Shown piece after piece: positions 1-8,428 of a stretch of DNA of 64,000 nt. A model generated the notes under the pieces. The model was not told the origin of the DNA, searched no databases, and saw nothing but the letters and a program-made list of their open reading frames with translations. The stretch spans positions 6,758,001 to 6,822,000 of the forward strand of contig NZ_CP182422.1 of NCBI RefSeq assembly GCF_051903075.1, written 5' to 3'. The DNA comes from Embleya sp051903075. Lineage in GTDB: Bacteria > Actinomycetota > Actinomycetes > Streptomycetales > Streptomycetaceae. The position numbers and the translations under genes were made by a program. Every line of letters starts with the position of its first letter. Within the stretch, counting starts at the first letter, position 1.

Positions 1-51
1 CCGTGCGCGGTCGGCGCTCCGGTCCGCCCGCAACGCCCCGCGCCCGTCGGC

Positions 52-726
52 TCAGACCTCGGCGGGCGTCTCGTTGTAGACGCCCGCGTAGTCCTGTCCC
101 GACAACTTCTGGATCGCTTCCATGATCTCGTCGGTGATCTCCCGCCGGGCCCGGGCCACGTCGGTCCGCCCGTAGTGGCGCGAGAAGTCGAGCGGTTCGC
201 CGAAGCGGGCGAGCACGCGCGGGGACAGCTTGGGGATGTTCGAGCCGATCGGCTGGACCCGGTCGGTGCCGATGATCCCGACCGGGACGACCGGGCACCG
301 CGCGGCCAGGGCCAGCCACGCGACACCGGTCCGGCCCCGGTACAGCCGGCCGTCGCGCGAGCGGGTGCCCTCGGGGTAGATGCCGAACGCGTCGCCGCGC
401 TCCAGTACCGAAAGGGCCGTCTCCAGCGCGGCCTTCGCCGCGCTGTGTGCACCGCGGGGCACGGGGACGGCGCCGATGCCGGTGAAGAAGGCCTTGCTGA
501 CCCGGCCCTTGAGCCCGGGGCCGTCGAAGTATTCGGCCTTGGCGAGGAACGACACCTTGCGTGGCATCACCACGGGGATCGCGACGCTGTCAACGAACGA
601 CAGGTGGTTGCTGGCGATGATGACCGGGCCGGTCATCGGTACATTCTCGCGGCCCTCGGTGCGCGGGCGGTAGATCGCCTTCGCGGTGGGCGCCACGACG
701 CCATGCATGAACTTGTCGATCAGCAC
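52..726 (-). CDS. plsC: PlsC-family 1-acylglycerol-3-phosphate acyltransferase
   Basis: This is a predicted membrane-associated lysophospholipid acyltransferase that would place a second fatty acyl chain on lysophosphatidate during phospholipid synthesis. The family NHxxxxD box (NHLSFVD, residues 40-46) and the EGTRS glycerophosphate-binding box (119-123) are both intact, and 224 residues is a normal length. I prefer the GTG start at 726 because a GGGGGA ribosome-binding site sits just upstream; an in-frame GTG at 768 would add 14 residues. The gene reads leftwards as the last of a leftward group. The family is clear, but the exact acyl acceptor is inferred, since actinobacteria carry several paralogues with different substrates. 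Confidence 0.88.
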   Translation of the reverse strand: MLIDKFMHGVVAPTAKAIYRPRTEGRENVPMTGPVIIASNHLSFVDSVAIPVVMPRKVSFLAKAEYFDGPGLKGRVSKAFFTGIGAVPVPRGAHSAAKAALETALSVLERGDAFGIYPEGTRSRDGRLYRGRTGVAWLALAARCPVVPVGIIGTDRVQPIGSNIPKLSPRVLARFGEPLDFSRHYGRTDVARARREITDEIMEAIQKLSGQDYAGVYNETPAEV

Positions 727-935
727 GGATCCCCCGTGGGAGTGGTGAGGTCTGAAAACACGCGCCACCTTATCGAGTCTGCGGCACCCTCACGACGCGT
801 GTACCCACCTGTGCCGTTGACACAGGGTCGGCTGGTGGTCACGGTACGGGTGGTGGCACTTCCCGCCGCCGTTTTTGCCCGGCGGCGGAGGCGGCGCGGG
901 CGGCGACGCACGCGGCCGGGCCGGTGCGGGCCGAT

Positions 936-1724
936 TCACACCCGGCGGGCGAGCGAATCGAGCAGCAGGTCCAGGACGTCCTCGAACGGACTGCCCGACA
1001 TCCCCGCCGCCAGGTGCGGACGTACCGCGCCGATGGCCGGATAGTCGGCGGCGGGCAACATGCGGTACGTCTCCTCCCACGACCGGTCGTCGGCCTCACG
1101 AACCTCGGGAGCGAGCGCGGCGTAGGACGCCTCCAGTGCCGCGTGGGCCAGCACGGTGTCGATGAACGCGTGGTAGTAGCGGGCCGCGTCGGCGGGGGAG
1201 AAGCCGGCCGAGAGCAGCAGCGAGACGCCCAGCTCCACCGCCCGGAACTCGTTGTGCCGCCGGGTGACCCGCGCCGCGGCGATGGTGGCCACGCGCGGAT
1301 GACGCAGTTGGCCGTCCCGGACCCGCATGCCCAGTTCGCGCAGTGACGCGACCCAGTCCGGGCCGGGCCGGTAGCCGGCCAACGTCTCCCCGATCAGGAA
1401 GTCGGCGATGGCCAGGAGCAGGTCGTCGGTGCTGCGGAAGTAACGGTAGACGGCGGTCGGGTCGCACCCGAGGGCGGCGCCGAGTCTGCGGACGGTCAGG
1501 GCCTCCGCGCCGTGGTGGCCGATCAGCCGTACGGCACACTCGATGATGACATCCTCGGACAAAACCACTCCGGACCTGGTCGGCCTGCGCCGACGGCGCT
1601 CGCCCATGACGCGATCCGTCCGAGGTGGTTGCCCGGAGCTGTTCGATTGTGTTTGCTTTGCCCCGTTCGACGCATTCGTCCCGGCTGTCCGGTCCATCCG
1701 CTCCTCCGAAGCCGCGCCCGCCAT
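936..1724 (-). CDS. TetR-family transcriptional regulator
   Basis: A 262-residue one-component repressor. An N-terminal TetR helix-turn-helix lies at about residues 60-100 (LTVRRLGAALGCDPTAVYRY at 77-96), followed by an all-helical ligand domain. About 50 residues precede the HTH and are polar and basic, ending in a run of arginines (residues 43-47). The ATG at 1724 is chosen because AAGGTGG lies 6 bases upstream; an ATG 39 codons later has a poorer ribosome-binding site. It is divergent from the permease/amidohydrolase pair, and a perfect inverted repeat (1736-1758) overlaps its own ribosome-binding site. Autorepression and control of the transporter operon are therefore inferred. The ligand is unknown. 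Confidence 0.88.
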   Translation of the reverse strand: MAGAASEERMDRTAGTNASNGAKQTQSNSSGQPPRTDRVMGERRRRRPTRSGVVLSEDVIIECAVRLIGHHGAEALTVRRLGAALGCDPTAVYRYFRSTDDLLLAIADFLIGETLAGYRPGPDWVASLRELGMRVRDGQLRHPRVATIAAARVTRRHNEFRAVELGVSLLLSAGFSPADAARYYHAFIDTVLAHAALEASYAALAPEVREADDRSWEETYRMLPAADYPAIGAVRPHLAAGMSGSPFEDVLDLLLDSLARRV

Positions 1725-1735
1725 CCGGGACCACC

Positions 1736-1758
1736 TTACGTCAACACCATTGACGTAA
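1736..1758. promoter_or_regulatory. Putative TetR operator (9-bp inverted repeat)
   Basis: TTACGTCAA and TTGACGTAA form perfect 9-base arms around the 5-base spacer CACCA. The site lies between the divergent TetR gene (start 1724) and permease (start 1824). One arm overlaps the ribosome-binding site of the TetR gene, and the other contains a -35-like TTGACG for the permease. This is the classic layout of a TetR operator controlling both directions; the regulator-site match is inferred. Confidence 0.7.
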
Positions 1759-1823
1759 TTCCGACACAGGCTGTTTCATCGGCGTCCACCCCTCCATCAG
1801 CCCTTGCCCTCCTTGGAGCGCCG

Positions 1824-3365
1824 ATGTCAACGAATCCGCCCCGGGACGACGGCCCACCCGCGCTGCGCAAGTCGCTCGGCGTCGTCGACGGTGTCGCGGT
1901 CGCCGCGTCCAGCACGGCCGCCACCACCAGCATCGGCGTCGGCATGGGCAGCCTCGCCGCCACCGTCGGGTCGAGCACCCCGGTGATCATCCTGATCGCG
2001 TTCCTGCCCATGCTCGGTATCGCCGGCGCGTACGCCCGCCTCAACCGGGTCGAGCCCAACTGCGGCAGCGGCTACGTCTGGGTCGGCAAGTCGATCGGCC
2101 CCTGGTCCGGCTTCCTCACCGGCTGGGTCGCCCTGGCCGGGTCGGTCATCTTCCTCGCCTATACCAGCGCGATCACCGGCTCGGTGCTGCTCCAGTTCGC
2201 CGACAAGGCGGGGTGGCACGAGTTCGCCGGGCTGGCCCTGGATCCGAACTCGACCAAGCTCAGCACGGTGCTGGGGCTGGTGGTACTCGTGGTGGTGACC
2301 GTGCTCGCGGTCACCGGCGTACACCAGGCCACCCGGCTTCAGACCTTCCTGCTCGTCTTCGAGTACAGCGTGCTGCTGATCTTCTGCTGCTGGGCGATCG
2401 CCGTCGGCGAGCAGCCGTTCTCGTTCTCCTGGTTCAACCCGTTCGAGATCGACTCCGCGCCGCACTTCGCGCAGGGCCTGGTACTCGCGGTCTTCTTCTT
2501 CTGGGGCTGGGACGCGGCCTTCAGCGTCACCGAGGAGACCAAAAACCCCGAGGACTCGGCCCGGGGCGGGCTGATCGCGCTGTTCGTGATGCTGGGCATG
2601 TTCCTGCTCGGCGCGATCGCCTTCCAGCGGGTGATGACCGTGCCCGAGATGACCGAGAACGGGCCGCAGGGCCTGACCTTCCTCGGCGCCCACCTCGCCG
2701 CCGATCCGTGGGCGAGCCTGCCGCTGCTGGCGCTGATCTTCTCCGCGGTCGCCTCGCTCCAGTCCGGGGTCATCCCGACCGCGCGCGGCATGCTGGCGAT
2801 GGGCCGGGACCAGACGCTCGGCAAGGTGTGGACCCGGATCCACCCGACGTTCGGTTCGCCGGCGATCGGCACGGTGCTGATCATGGCGATCGCCGCCGGC
2901 ACCGCCGTCCTGGCGATCGGCATCCCCAAGCTCAACGACATGATCCTGGCGGCGGTCAACTCGATCGGCCTGATCGTCGCCTTCTACTACGGCCTCACCG
3001 CGATCGCGTGCGCCGTGCGCTTCGGGCCGACGCTGCGCACCGATCCGCGCGAGGGGGTGCGGGCGGTGGTCATCCCCGGGCTCAGCGGCCTCGTGCTGCT
3101 CGGGGTCGGGGCGTACCTCTCCTACGACTATCTGACCATGAGCGACGGCTTCGAACTCAGCCCCGACAACGGCTGGTTCATGTTCTCCGTACCGATGGCG
3201 GTGATCCTCACCGGTCTGGGCTTCGCGGCCTACGCCAAGTACGTACGCAAGTCGCCCTACTTCGAGACCGGTCGCGGCACCGACGCCGACGCGATCGAAC
3301 TGCCGATGGACCGCTACAACGACGCCGCCGACTTCGACGCATTCAAGGCCAGGGGACACGCATGA
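1824..3365 (+). CDS. APC-superfamily amino acid permease
   Basis: A 513-residue integral membrane transporter of the amino acid-polyamine-organocation type, with about twelve hydrophobic segments. The N-terminal KSLGVVDGVAV stretch and the glycine-rich first helix are typical of the family, as is the charged loop with TEETKNPEDSARGG. The ATG at 1824 is supported by GGAG six bases upstream; frame extension to 1512 would run across the TetR gene and its operator. Its stop overlaps the next start (ATGA), so it is translationally coupled to an amidohydrolase. Uptake of an amino acid, amine or amide that the amidohydrolase then cleaves is a reasonable inference. The substrate cannot be read from sequence. 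Confidence 0.87.
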   Translation: MSTNPPRDDGPPALRKSLGVVDGVAVAASSTAATTSIGVGMGSLAATVGSSTPVIILIAFLPMLGIAGAYARLNRVEPNCGSGYVWVGKSIGPWSGFLTGWVALAGSVIFLAYTSAITGSVLLQFADKAGWHEFAGLALDPNSTKLSTVLGLVVLVVVTVLAVTGVHQATRLQTFLLVFEYSVLLIFCCWAIAVGEQPFSFSWFNPFEIDSAPHFAQGLVLAVFFFWGWDAAFSVTEETKNPEDSARGGLIALFVMLGMFLLGAIAFQRVMTVPEMTENGPQGLTFLGAHLAADPWASLPLLALIFSAVASLQSGVIPTARGMLAMGRDQTLGKVWTRIHPTFGSPAIGTVLIMAIAAGTAVLAIGIPKLNDMILAAVNSIGLIVAFYYGLTAIACAVRFGPTLRTDPREGVRAVVIPGLSGLVLLGVGAYLSYDYLTMSDGFELSPDNGWFMFSVPMAVILTGLGFAAYAKYVRKSPYFETGRGTDADAIELPMDRYNDAADFDAFKARGHA

Positions 3366-5032
3366 GCACCACCACCGTCATCACCCGCCCGGCGTCGGCC
3401 TCGGTGGCCGCCGACCTGGTCTTCACCGGCGGGCCGGTGTACGTCGTCGACGGTGCGCGCGCACGGGTGAGTTCGATCGCCGTGCGGGACGGACGCATCG
3501 TCGCGGTCGGGCACGACGAGGTGCGCGAACTGATCGGGACCCGCACCGAGGTGGTGGACCTCGCGGGCCGGCTGCTGATCCCCGGGTTCCAGGACGCACA
3601 CGTGCACCCCGTGGGCGCCGGCATGGAGATGGGGCAGTGCGACCTGTCCGAGTACGAGACGGCCGCCGACTACCGGCGGGTGATCCGGGAGTACGCCGAG
3701 GCCAATCCCGACGTCGAGTGGATCACCGGCGGCGGCTGGTCCATGGAGGCCTTCCCCGGCGGGCTGCCGCACCGGTCGATGCTCGACGACATCGTCCCCG
3801 ACCGGCCGGTGTACCTGCCCAACCGCGACCACCACGGCGCCTGGGCGAACAGCCTCGCGCTGCGCCTCGCGGGCATCACCCGCGACACCGCCGACCCGGC
3901 CGACGGGCGGATCGAGCGCGACGCGGACGGCGAGCCGACCGGCGTGCTCCAGGAGGGCGCGGCGAACCTGGTCGGTCGGCTGCTGCCTCCGTCGACCGCC
4001 GAGGACCAGGTCGCCGGGCTGCTGCGGGCCCAGGCGGTCCTGCACTCGCTCGGCGTCACCGCGTGGCAGGACGCGCTCCTGGGCGCGCACGCCAACATCA
4101 CCGACGCCACCTCCGCGTACCTGACGGCGGTGGATCGTGGGCAACTCACCGCCCGGGTCGTCGGTTCGTTGTGGTGGGAACGCGATCGTGGGGCGGAGCA
4201 GATCGAGGACCTGCTCGTGCGGCGCGAGAGGGGCACCCGCGGCCGGCTGTCCTGCCGGACGGTGAAGATCATGCAGGACGGGGTCGCGGAGAACTTCACC
4301 GCCGCGATGCTCAGCCCGTACCTCACCTCGTGCGGCTGCGCCTCGGACAACAGCGGGATCAGCTTCATCGAACCAGAGGCGCTGCGCGGCTACGTCACGG
4401 CCCTGGACGCGCACGACTTCCAGGTGCACTTCCACGCGCTGGGCGACCGCGCGGTGCGGGAGGCGTTGGACGCGGTCGCGGCGATGCGGGCGGCGAACGG
4501 CCGGAAGGACACCCGGCCGCACCTCGCCCACCTCCAGGTGGTGCACCCGGACGACATCCCGCGCTTTCGCGAACTCGGGGCGAGCGCCAACATGCAGCCG
4601 CTGTGGGCCGCGCACGAGCCGCAGATGGACACGCTGACCATCCCGTTCCTGGGCCCGGAGCGGGCCGCGTTGCAGTACCCGTTCGGCGAACTGGCGCGCA
4701 GCGGCGCGACGTTGGCGGCGGGCAGCGACTGGCCGGTGTCCAGCCCCGATCCGCTGCACGGGATCCATGTGGCGGTGAACCGGCGCGTGCTCGGGTCGGA
4801 CGCCCCGGTGTTCTTCCCGGAGCAGCGGTTGGACCTGCATGCGGCGCTGGCGGCGTATACGGCGGGCAGCGCGTATGTGAACCACCTGGACGACACCGGG
4901 AGCATCGTGGTGGGCAACCACGCGGACCTGGTCGTGTTGGATCGGGATCCGTTCGCGGGGGCGGTGGGGGAGATCGGGTCGACGCGGGTGGTGGAGACGT
5001 TTGTGGGTGGTGAGCGGGTGTTCGGGGGGTAG
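3362..5032 (+). CDS. YtcJ-like metal-dependent amidohydrolase
   Basis: A 556-residue cytoplasmic hydrolase of the amidohydrolase superfamily, in the group that includes YtcJ and N-substituted formamide deformylase. The HxH metal motif is at residues 80-82 (DAHVHP). A later VHFHALGDRAVREAL segment supplies further histidine ligands, and the SDWPVSSPDPL segment supplies the catalytic aspartate. The start overlaps the permease stop by four bases (ATGA), so the two are made together. The protein is full length for the family (about 540-560 residues). It probably hydrolyses a C-N bond in a compound brought in by the permease under control of the divergent TetR. The substrate remains unassigned. 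Confidence 0.87.
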   Translation: MSTTTVITRPASASVAADLVFTGGPVYVVDGARARVSSIAVRDGRIVAVGHDEVRELIGTRTEVVDLAGRLLIPGFQDAHVHPVGAGMEMGQCDLSEYETAADYRRVIREYAEANPDVEWITGGGWSMEAFPGGLPHRSMLDDIVPDRPVYLPNRDHHGAWANSLALRLAGITRDTADPADGRIERDADGEPTGVLQEGAANLVGRLLPPSTAEDQVAGLLRAQAVLHSLGVTAWQDALLGAHANITDATSAYLTAVDRGQLTARVVGSLWWERDRGAEQIEDLLVRRERGTRGRLSCRTVKIMQDGVAENFTAAMLSPYLTSCGCASDNSGISFIEPEALRGYVTALDAHDFQVHFHALGDRAVREALDAVAAMRAANGRKDTRPHLAHLQVVHPDDIPRFRELGASANMQPLWAAHEPQMDTLTIPFLGPERAALQYPFGELARSGATLAAGSDWPVSSPDPLHGIHVAVNRRVLGSDAPVFFPEQRLDLHAALAAYTAGSAYVNHLDDTGSIVVGNHADLVVLDRDPFAGAVGEIGSTRVVETFVGGERVFGG

Positions 5033-5062
5033 GGCGGGGGCGCGGGCCCGGGCGGGGGTTTG

Positions 5063-5935
5063 TCACTCACGTGGGTGAGGGGCGGCCCCTGCCGTCGGCT
5101 CGTCGTCCAGGAGCGCGGCGATCCGGGCCAGGTCCGGCGGGTCGGCGGTGAAGGTGACCAGTTTGTGGTCCGGGTGGTCGGCCACCTGAAGGACCACGTG
5201 TTCCAGGTCGATCCGGCCGAGCAGCGGGTGGTCGAGCCGTTTGCGGCCCGAGGACAGCGCGTTGACGTCGTGCCGGGGCCACCACCGGTCCGCCTCGGGA
5301 CCGGCCGCACGCAGCCGGGCGATCAGCGCGGCGAAGGCCGGGTCGTCGGGATGCCGGTCGGCGGCCATCCGGAAGCGGGCGAGCGCGCCGGCCGCCTCGG
5401 CGGCCCAGTCGACGAGCCGGGTGCGGGCCTCGGGCTCGGCCAGCGTCCACCACACGATGTTGCGCCGCTCGGGCGTCAGTCGCGACCAGTCGGTCCACAA
5501 CAGGCGCGCCGCGCGGTTGGCGGCGAGCACGTCGAAGCGGAGCCCGGTGACGTAGGTCGGGTACGGGTCGAGGCGGTCGACCAGCGCGGCGACGGCGGGG
5601 GCGAGCACCTCGGCCGTGCCGTCGGCGGGTGTGCGGTGGGACGGATCGCCGTGGGCGAGGCGGATCAGGTGCGCCCGTTCGGCCGGGTCCAGGCGCAGCG
5701 CGGCGCCGAGCGCGTCCAGGACCTGGCGGGACGGGCGGAGGTCGCGACCCTGCTCCAGGAACGTGTAGTAGGTGGTCGAGATCGCGGCGAGGCCGGCGAC
5801 CTCCTCGCGACGCAACCCCCGGGTGCGGCGGCGGGTGCCGGGGGGCAGGCCGACGTCCGCCGGTTGGAGCCGGTCGCGGCGCGAGCGCAGGAAGTCGGCC
5901 AGTTCACGGGCGGGTCGGTCGGGGACATGGGGCAT
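5063..5935 (-). CDS. XRE/MmyB-type transcriptional regulator
   Basis: A 290-residue regulator with an N-terminal XRE helix-turn-helix (about residues 10-80, including RREEVAGLAAISTTYYTFLE) and a C-terminal MmyB-like ligand-binding (PAS-like) domain, recognisable from the LDPAERAHLIRLA linker and the RNIVW segment. The family usually controls an adjacent divergent enzyme gene. Here that is the dienelactone-hydrolase-like gene at 6142. The intergenic region holds an inverted repeat and a motif seen again beside the two other MmyB regulators of this window. The start at 5935 gives the expected length. The ligand is unknown. Confidence 0.87.
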   Translation of the reverse strand: MPHVPDRPARELADFLRSRRDRLQPADVGLPPGTRRRTRGLRREEVAGLAAISTTYYTFLEQGRDLRPSRQVLDALGAALRLDPAERAHLIRLAHGDPSHRTPADGTAEVLAPAVAALVDRLDPYPTYVTGLRFDVLAANRAARLLWTDWSRLTPERRNIVWWTLAEPEARTRLVDWAAEAAGALARFRMAADRHPDDPAFAALIARLRAAGPEADRWWPRHDVNALSSGRKRLDHPLLGRIDLEHVVLQVADHPDHKLVTFTADPPDLARIAALLDDEPTAGAAPHPRE

Positions 5936-6014
5936 GCGGGCGGGTTCCTCGTGGGTGGGGGTGCCTCGTGGGTGGGGCGCCTCGTGGGGCGGTGCCGGGT
6001 CCGTCGACGCGAGC

Positions 6015-6056
6015 CTGGTACCCGTTTTACCGGTAAGAGCGGTCTCTGGATACCAG
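6015..6056. promoter_or_regulatory. Putative operator region between XRE and hydrolase
   Basis: CTGGTA (6015-6020) and TACCAG (6051-6056) form an inverted pair flanking the perfect palindrome TTACCGGTAA (6027-6036). The right part, CTCTGGATACCAG (6044-6056), resembles CTCTCGGTACCAG beside the XRE gene at 60524 and CTCTGGGTGTCC beside the XRE gene at 34808. A TAGGGT at 6071-6076 could be a -10 element for the rightward transcript. Binding by the adjacent XRE protein is inferred. Confidence 0.5.
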
Positions 6057-6082
6057 TGTGGGGCGGATCTAGGGTCGGGACC

Positions 6083-6145
6083 ATGACCAAGATCAAGATC
6101 GTGCGCACGGCCGGCGCGACGATGGGCGAGGGGGCGTGGGGATGA
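6083..6145 (+). CDS. Possible 20-aa leader peptide coupled to hydrolase
   Basis: An ATG at 6083 opens a 20-codon frame starting MTKIKIVRTAG and ending in TGA at 6143-6145. That stop overlaps the ATG of the hydrolase at 6142 in an ATGA junction. It is the first ATG after the presumed promoter, and GGGTCGGGA precedes it. The arrangement suggests translational coupling or a regulatory leader. It is too short to judge by composition, it has no residue pattern typical of attenuators, and it could simply be untranslated leader. I do not recognise the peptide. Confidence 0.35.
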   Translation: MTKIKIVRTAGATMGEGAWG

Positions 6146-6912
6146 GCGTGGAGATCGTGACGGAGTGGGTCGAGATCGAGGTACCGGGCGCGGCGGAGCC
6201 GATGTCGGGTTACCTGGCCCGGCCGGCGCGGCCCGGGCCGCATACGAACGTGCTCGTGGGGTTCGAGATGTTCGGCGTCACCGGCTACGTGCGGGGCGTC
6301 GCCGAACGGCTGGCCCGACTCGGATTCCGGGCGCTGGTACCGGACTTCTACCACCGGGCGGGCCGCCGGATCGAGCTGCCGGCCGACGCCGAGGGGCGGG
6401 CCCGGGGTCTCGCGCTGGTCGGGGGGCTCACCCGGGACGGCGTGCGGGCCGACGCCGAGGCGGCGATCGCGGATCTGGGCCGACGGTTCGGCGCGGAGGG
6501 GGATGTGCCCACGGCGATGGTGGGGTTGAGCGCGGGCGGGCACACCGCGTACTACGCGGCGACGGAGGTGCCGTTGGCGGCGCTCGTGGCGTTTTATCCG
6601 GGATGGCTGACCACGGGCGAGATCGCGCTGGGCCGGCCGGAGCCGACGATCGACCTGACGCCGCGCATCGCGGGGCACGGGACGCCGGTGTTGGTGCTGA
6701 TCGGCGAGGGCGACCACCTGTACACGGCCGAGGACCGCGCCCGGATCGTCCGCGAGTCGGCGCAGTCGAGTACGCGGCACGAGGTGGTGCTGTACCCGGA
6801 CACCCCGCACGGGTTCTTCTGCGACGAGCGCGACACGTACCGACCGGAGGCGGCGGCCGACGCATGGTCGCGGACGGTGGCACTGCTGCGGGAGACGTCG
6901 AGGCCCGGATGA
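6142..6912 (+). CDS. Dienelactone hydrolase-family protein
   Basis: A 256-residue alpha/beta hydrolase. Residues expected of the dienelactone hydrolase active site are visible: the acidic residue in GFEMFG (Glu42), the nucleophile elbow GLSAGG (Ser130), the GEGDHLYT aspartate (Asp191) and the TPHGF histidine (His223). Classical dienelactone hydrolases use cysteine as nucleophile; here it is serine, so a general esterase or lactonase role is as likely as cyclic dienelactone cleavage. The ATG at 6142 overlaps the stop of a 20-codon upstream frame; a GTG at 6136 would add two residues. The divergent XRE gene probably controls it. Confidence 0.85.
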   Translation: MSVEIVTEWVEIEVPGAAEPMSGYLARPARPGPHTNVLVGFEMFGVTGYVRGVAERLARLGFRALVPDFYHRAGRRIELPADAEGRARGLALVGGLTRDGVRADAEAAIADLGRRFGAEGDVPTAMVGLSAGGHTAYYAATEVPLAALVAFYPGWLTTGEIALGRPEPTIDLTPRIAGHGTPVLVLIGEGDHLYTAEDRARIVRESAQSSTRHEVVLYPDTPHGFFCDERDTYRPEAAADAWSRTVALLRETSRPG

Positions 6913-7336
6913 CCACCCTCCCGATCACACCGGTTGGATGGGGAGTTTCGGATAGTGCATCCTTTGCCGTGGCTGTGCCGATATCGACCGCGCCACGGCA
7001 CCCGAAAGCCGGTGCCGCAAACCCGGTGCGGGAGCAACCGGCGCAGCGTCGAGTAAGTATGAAAAGATCGTCGCCGAACTCTGCGGGGCGCATCGTCCGA
7101 TCCGCCGCACCCCGCAGTCGGCCCGCCAACCCGGGCCGGCCCGGGACCCGTCCGTCCCGATCCCGCCGCGTCGCGCCCGGCGGGATCGGGGGACGGGTTT
7201 CGGCGCTTCACGGTGTCCGGCGCGTGCGCTACGCCCTTACGCGGTCGGCGAAATCGGGTCGCGTCGATGATCACCGCGCCGGTGTTCCAACCTATGGTTG
7301 ACGCGATCGAACCAGCGCCTGCATGGGGGACCGTTC
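6913..7336. other. Intergenic region, no gene recognised
   Basis: This stretch of about 420 bases separates the hydrolase from the hemoglobin-monooxygenase gene. It has several short open frames but none with a family match or a convincing ribosome-binding site. The part around 7260-7336 (TATGGTTGACGCGATCG, then GGGGGA before the next ATG) is the likely promoter and leader of the next gene. No strong inverted repeat was noticed. Confidence 0.5.
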
Positions 7337-8098
7337 ATGATCGTCGAATACATCCGCTACACGATCGCCGAGGCGCAGTCCGGTGAATTCGAGGCCGCCT
7401 ACGCCCGCGCGGCCGAGTCGCTGGCCGCCGCGCCGGAGTGTGTGGACTACGAGTTGAGCCGATGCGCGGAGGAGCCGTCCGCGTACATCCTGCGGATTCG
7501 CTGGACCTCGGCCGACGAGCACCTGAACGGCTTCCGCAAGGGTCCGCACTTCGCCGCCTTCTTCGCCGCGATCCGACCGTACGTGGCCGCGATCGAGGAG
7601 ATGCGGCACTACGCGGTGACCGAGGTGGTCGGCCGGGGCGGGTCGACGCCGACGCTGTACGAGTGGGCGGGTGGCGCGCCCGCGTTCGAGAAGTTGTTCA
7701 CCACGTTCTACGAGCGGGTGGCGAAGGACGAGATCCTGGCCCCGGTGTTCGCCGGCATGGACGCGCACCACGCGGAGCACGTCGCGTCGTGGCTGGCCGA
7801 GGTGTTCGGCGGCCCGGCGCGCTACAGCACCGAGTTGGGCGGGCACCGGCACATGGCCTCGAAGCACCTGGGCCGGGGGATCGGCGAGACGCAGCGGCGG
7901 CGCTGGGTGGCACTGCTCCTGGAGACGGCCGACGACGTGGAACTGCCCGCCGACCCGGAATTCCGGGCCGTGCTGGCCTACTACCTGGAGTGGGGCACCC
8001 GGATGGCGATCATCTACTCCGGCCCCAACCCGCCGCCGCTGCCCGAAACACCCATGCCGCGCTGGGACTGGGGTCAGACGCCGCCGTATCGGGGCTGA
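7337..8098 (+). CDS. ABM domain - truncated hemoglobin fusion
   Basis: A 253-residue chimera. Residues 1 to about 95 form an antibiotic biosynthesis monooxygenase (ABM, ferredoxin-like) domain; about 105-230 form a group II truncated hemoglobin. In the globin I see the B10 tyrosine (Tyr125 in FYERV), the probable proximal histidine (His177 in KHLGRGI) and the G8 tryptophan (Trp190) typical of group II. A proline-rich tail follows. Such fusions are known from Streptomyces (the truncated hemoglobin-antibiotic monooxygenase chimera) and are thought to couple oxygen or nitric oxide chemistry to a monooxygenase. The ATG at 7337 follows GGGGGA. It appears monocistronic; its substrate is unknown. 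Confidence 0.88.
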   Translation: MIVEYIRYTIAEAQSGEFEAAYARAAESLAAAPECVDYELSRCAEEPSAYILRIRWTSADEHLNGFRKGPHFAAFFAAIRPYVAAIEEMRHYAVTEVVGRGGSTPTLYEWAGGAPAFEKLFTTFYERVAKDEILAPVFAGMDAHHAEHVASWLAEVFGGPARYSTELGGHRHMASKHLGRGIGETQRRRWVALLLETADDVELPADPEFRAVLAYYLEWGTRMAIIYSGPNPPPLPETPMPRWDWGQTPPYRG

Positions 8099-8281
8099 GC
8101 ACGCGCCCGGCCGGCGTACGGCCGACGGGATCGCGGGTCGGGCCCGACGAGGGCCCGACCCGAACCCGGACGGGAGCCGACCCAACTCCGCCGCTACGCG
8201 CGTCGGATACGGTCCGCAGGCGGCTGACTGCCCATCAGATTGCCGATATAAGCGGCCAAACGGACGTATCACGGTTCAAAC

Positions 8282-8293
8282 CCAAAATTTTGG
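8282..8293. promoter_or_regulatory. 12-bp palindrome upstream of secreted peptidase
   Basis: CCAAAATTTTGG is a perfect 12-base palindrome in the 330-base space (8099-8428) before the secreted peptidase gene. It is followed at once by the direct repeat GGTAACGGTAAC (8292-8303). This AT-rich core stands out in GC-rich DNA and suggests a regulator site or promoter element. No binding protein can be named. Confidence 0.4.
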
Positions 8294-8388
8294 TAACGGT
8301 AACCACTCCCCTTGGCAAGGATTTCCGTTCCGTACCGACCGTCCCCTCGTCGCATCGGTCCTCCGCACGGCAGCATCTGCGGCGTCGA

Positions 8389-8402
8389 TGTCACTCGTGA
8401 CA
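8389..8402. promoter_or_regulatory. TGTCAC-N2-GTGACA inverted repeat
   Basis: TGTCAC and GTGACA form perfect 6-base arms around two bases, 26 bases before the GTG start of the secreted peptidase. A further GTCAC copy follows at about 8408. The position near the probable transcription start suits an operator, but no regulator gene is adjacent. The rest of the 8099-8428 interval holds no recognisable gene. Confidence 0.4.
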
Positions 8403-8428
8403 GCTCCGTCACATGGAGGAACACCCAC

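Noticed and set aside
2213..3361. Upstream in-frame part of the amidohydrolase frame
   Set aside because: It lies inside the permease gene in another frame, and is Arg/Gly-rich; the true start is the ATG at 3362 in the ATGA overlap.
8312..8428. An ATG at 8312 as start of the secreted peptidase
   Set aside because: It would place 39 polar residues before the signal peptide. The GTG at 8429 has GGAGGA upstream and gives a proper signal sequence.
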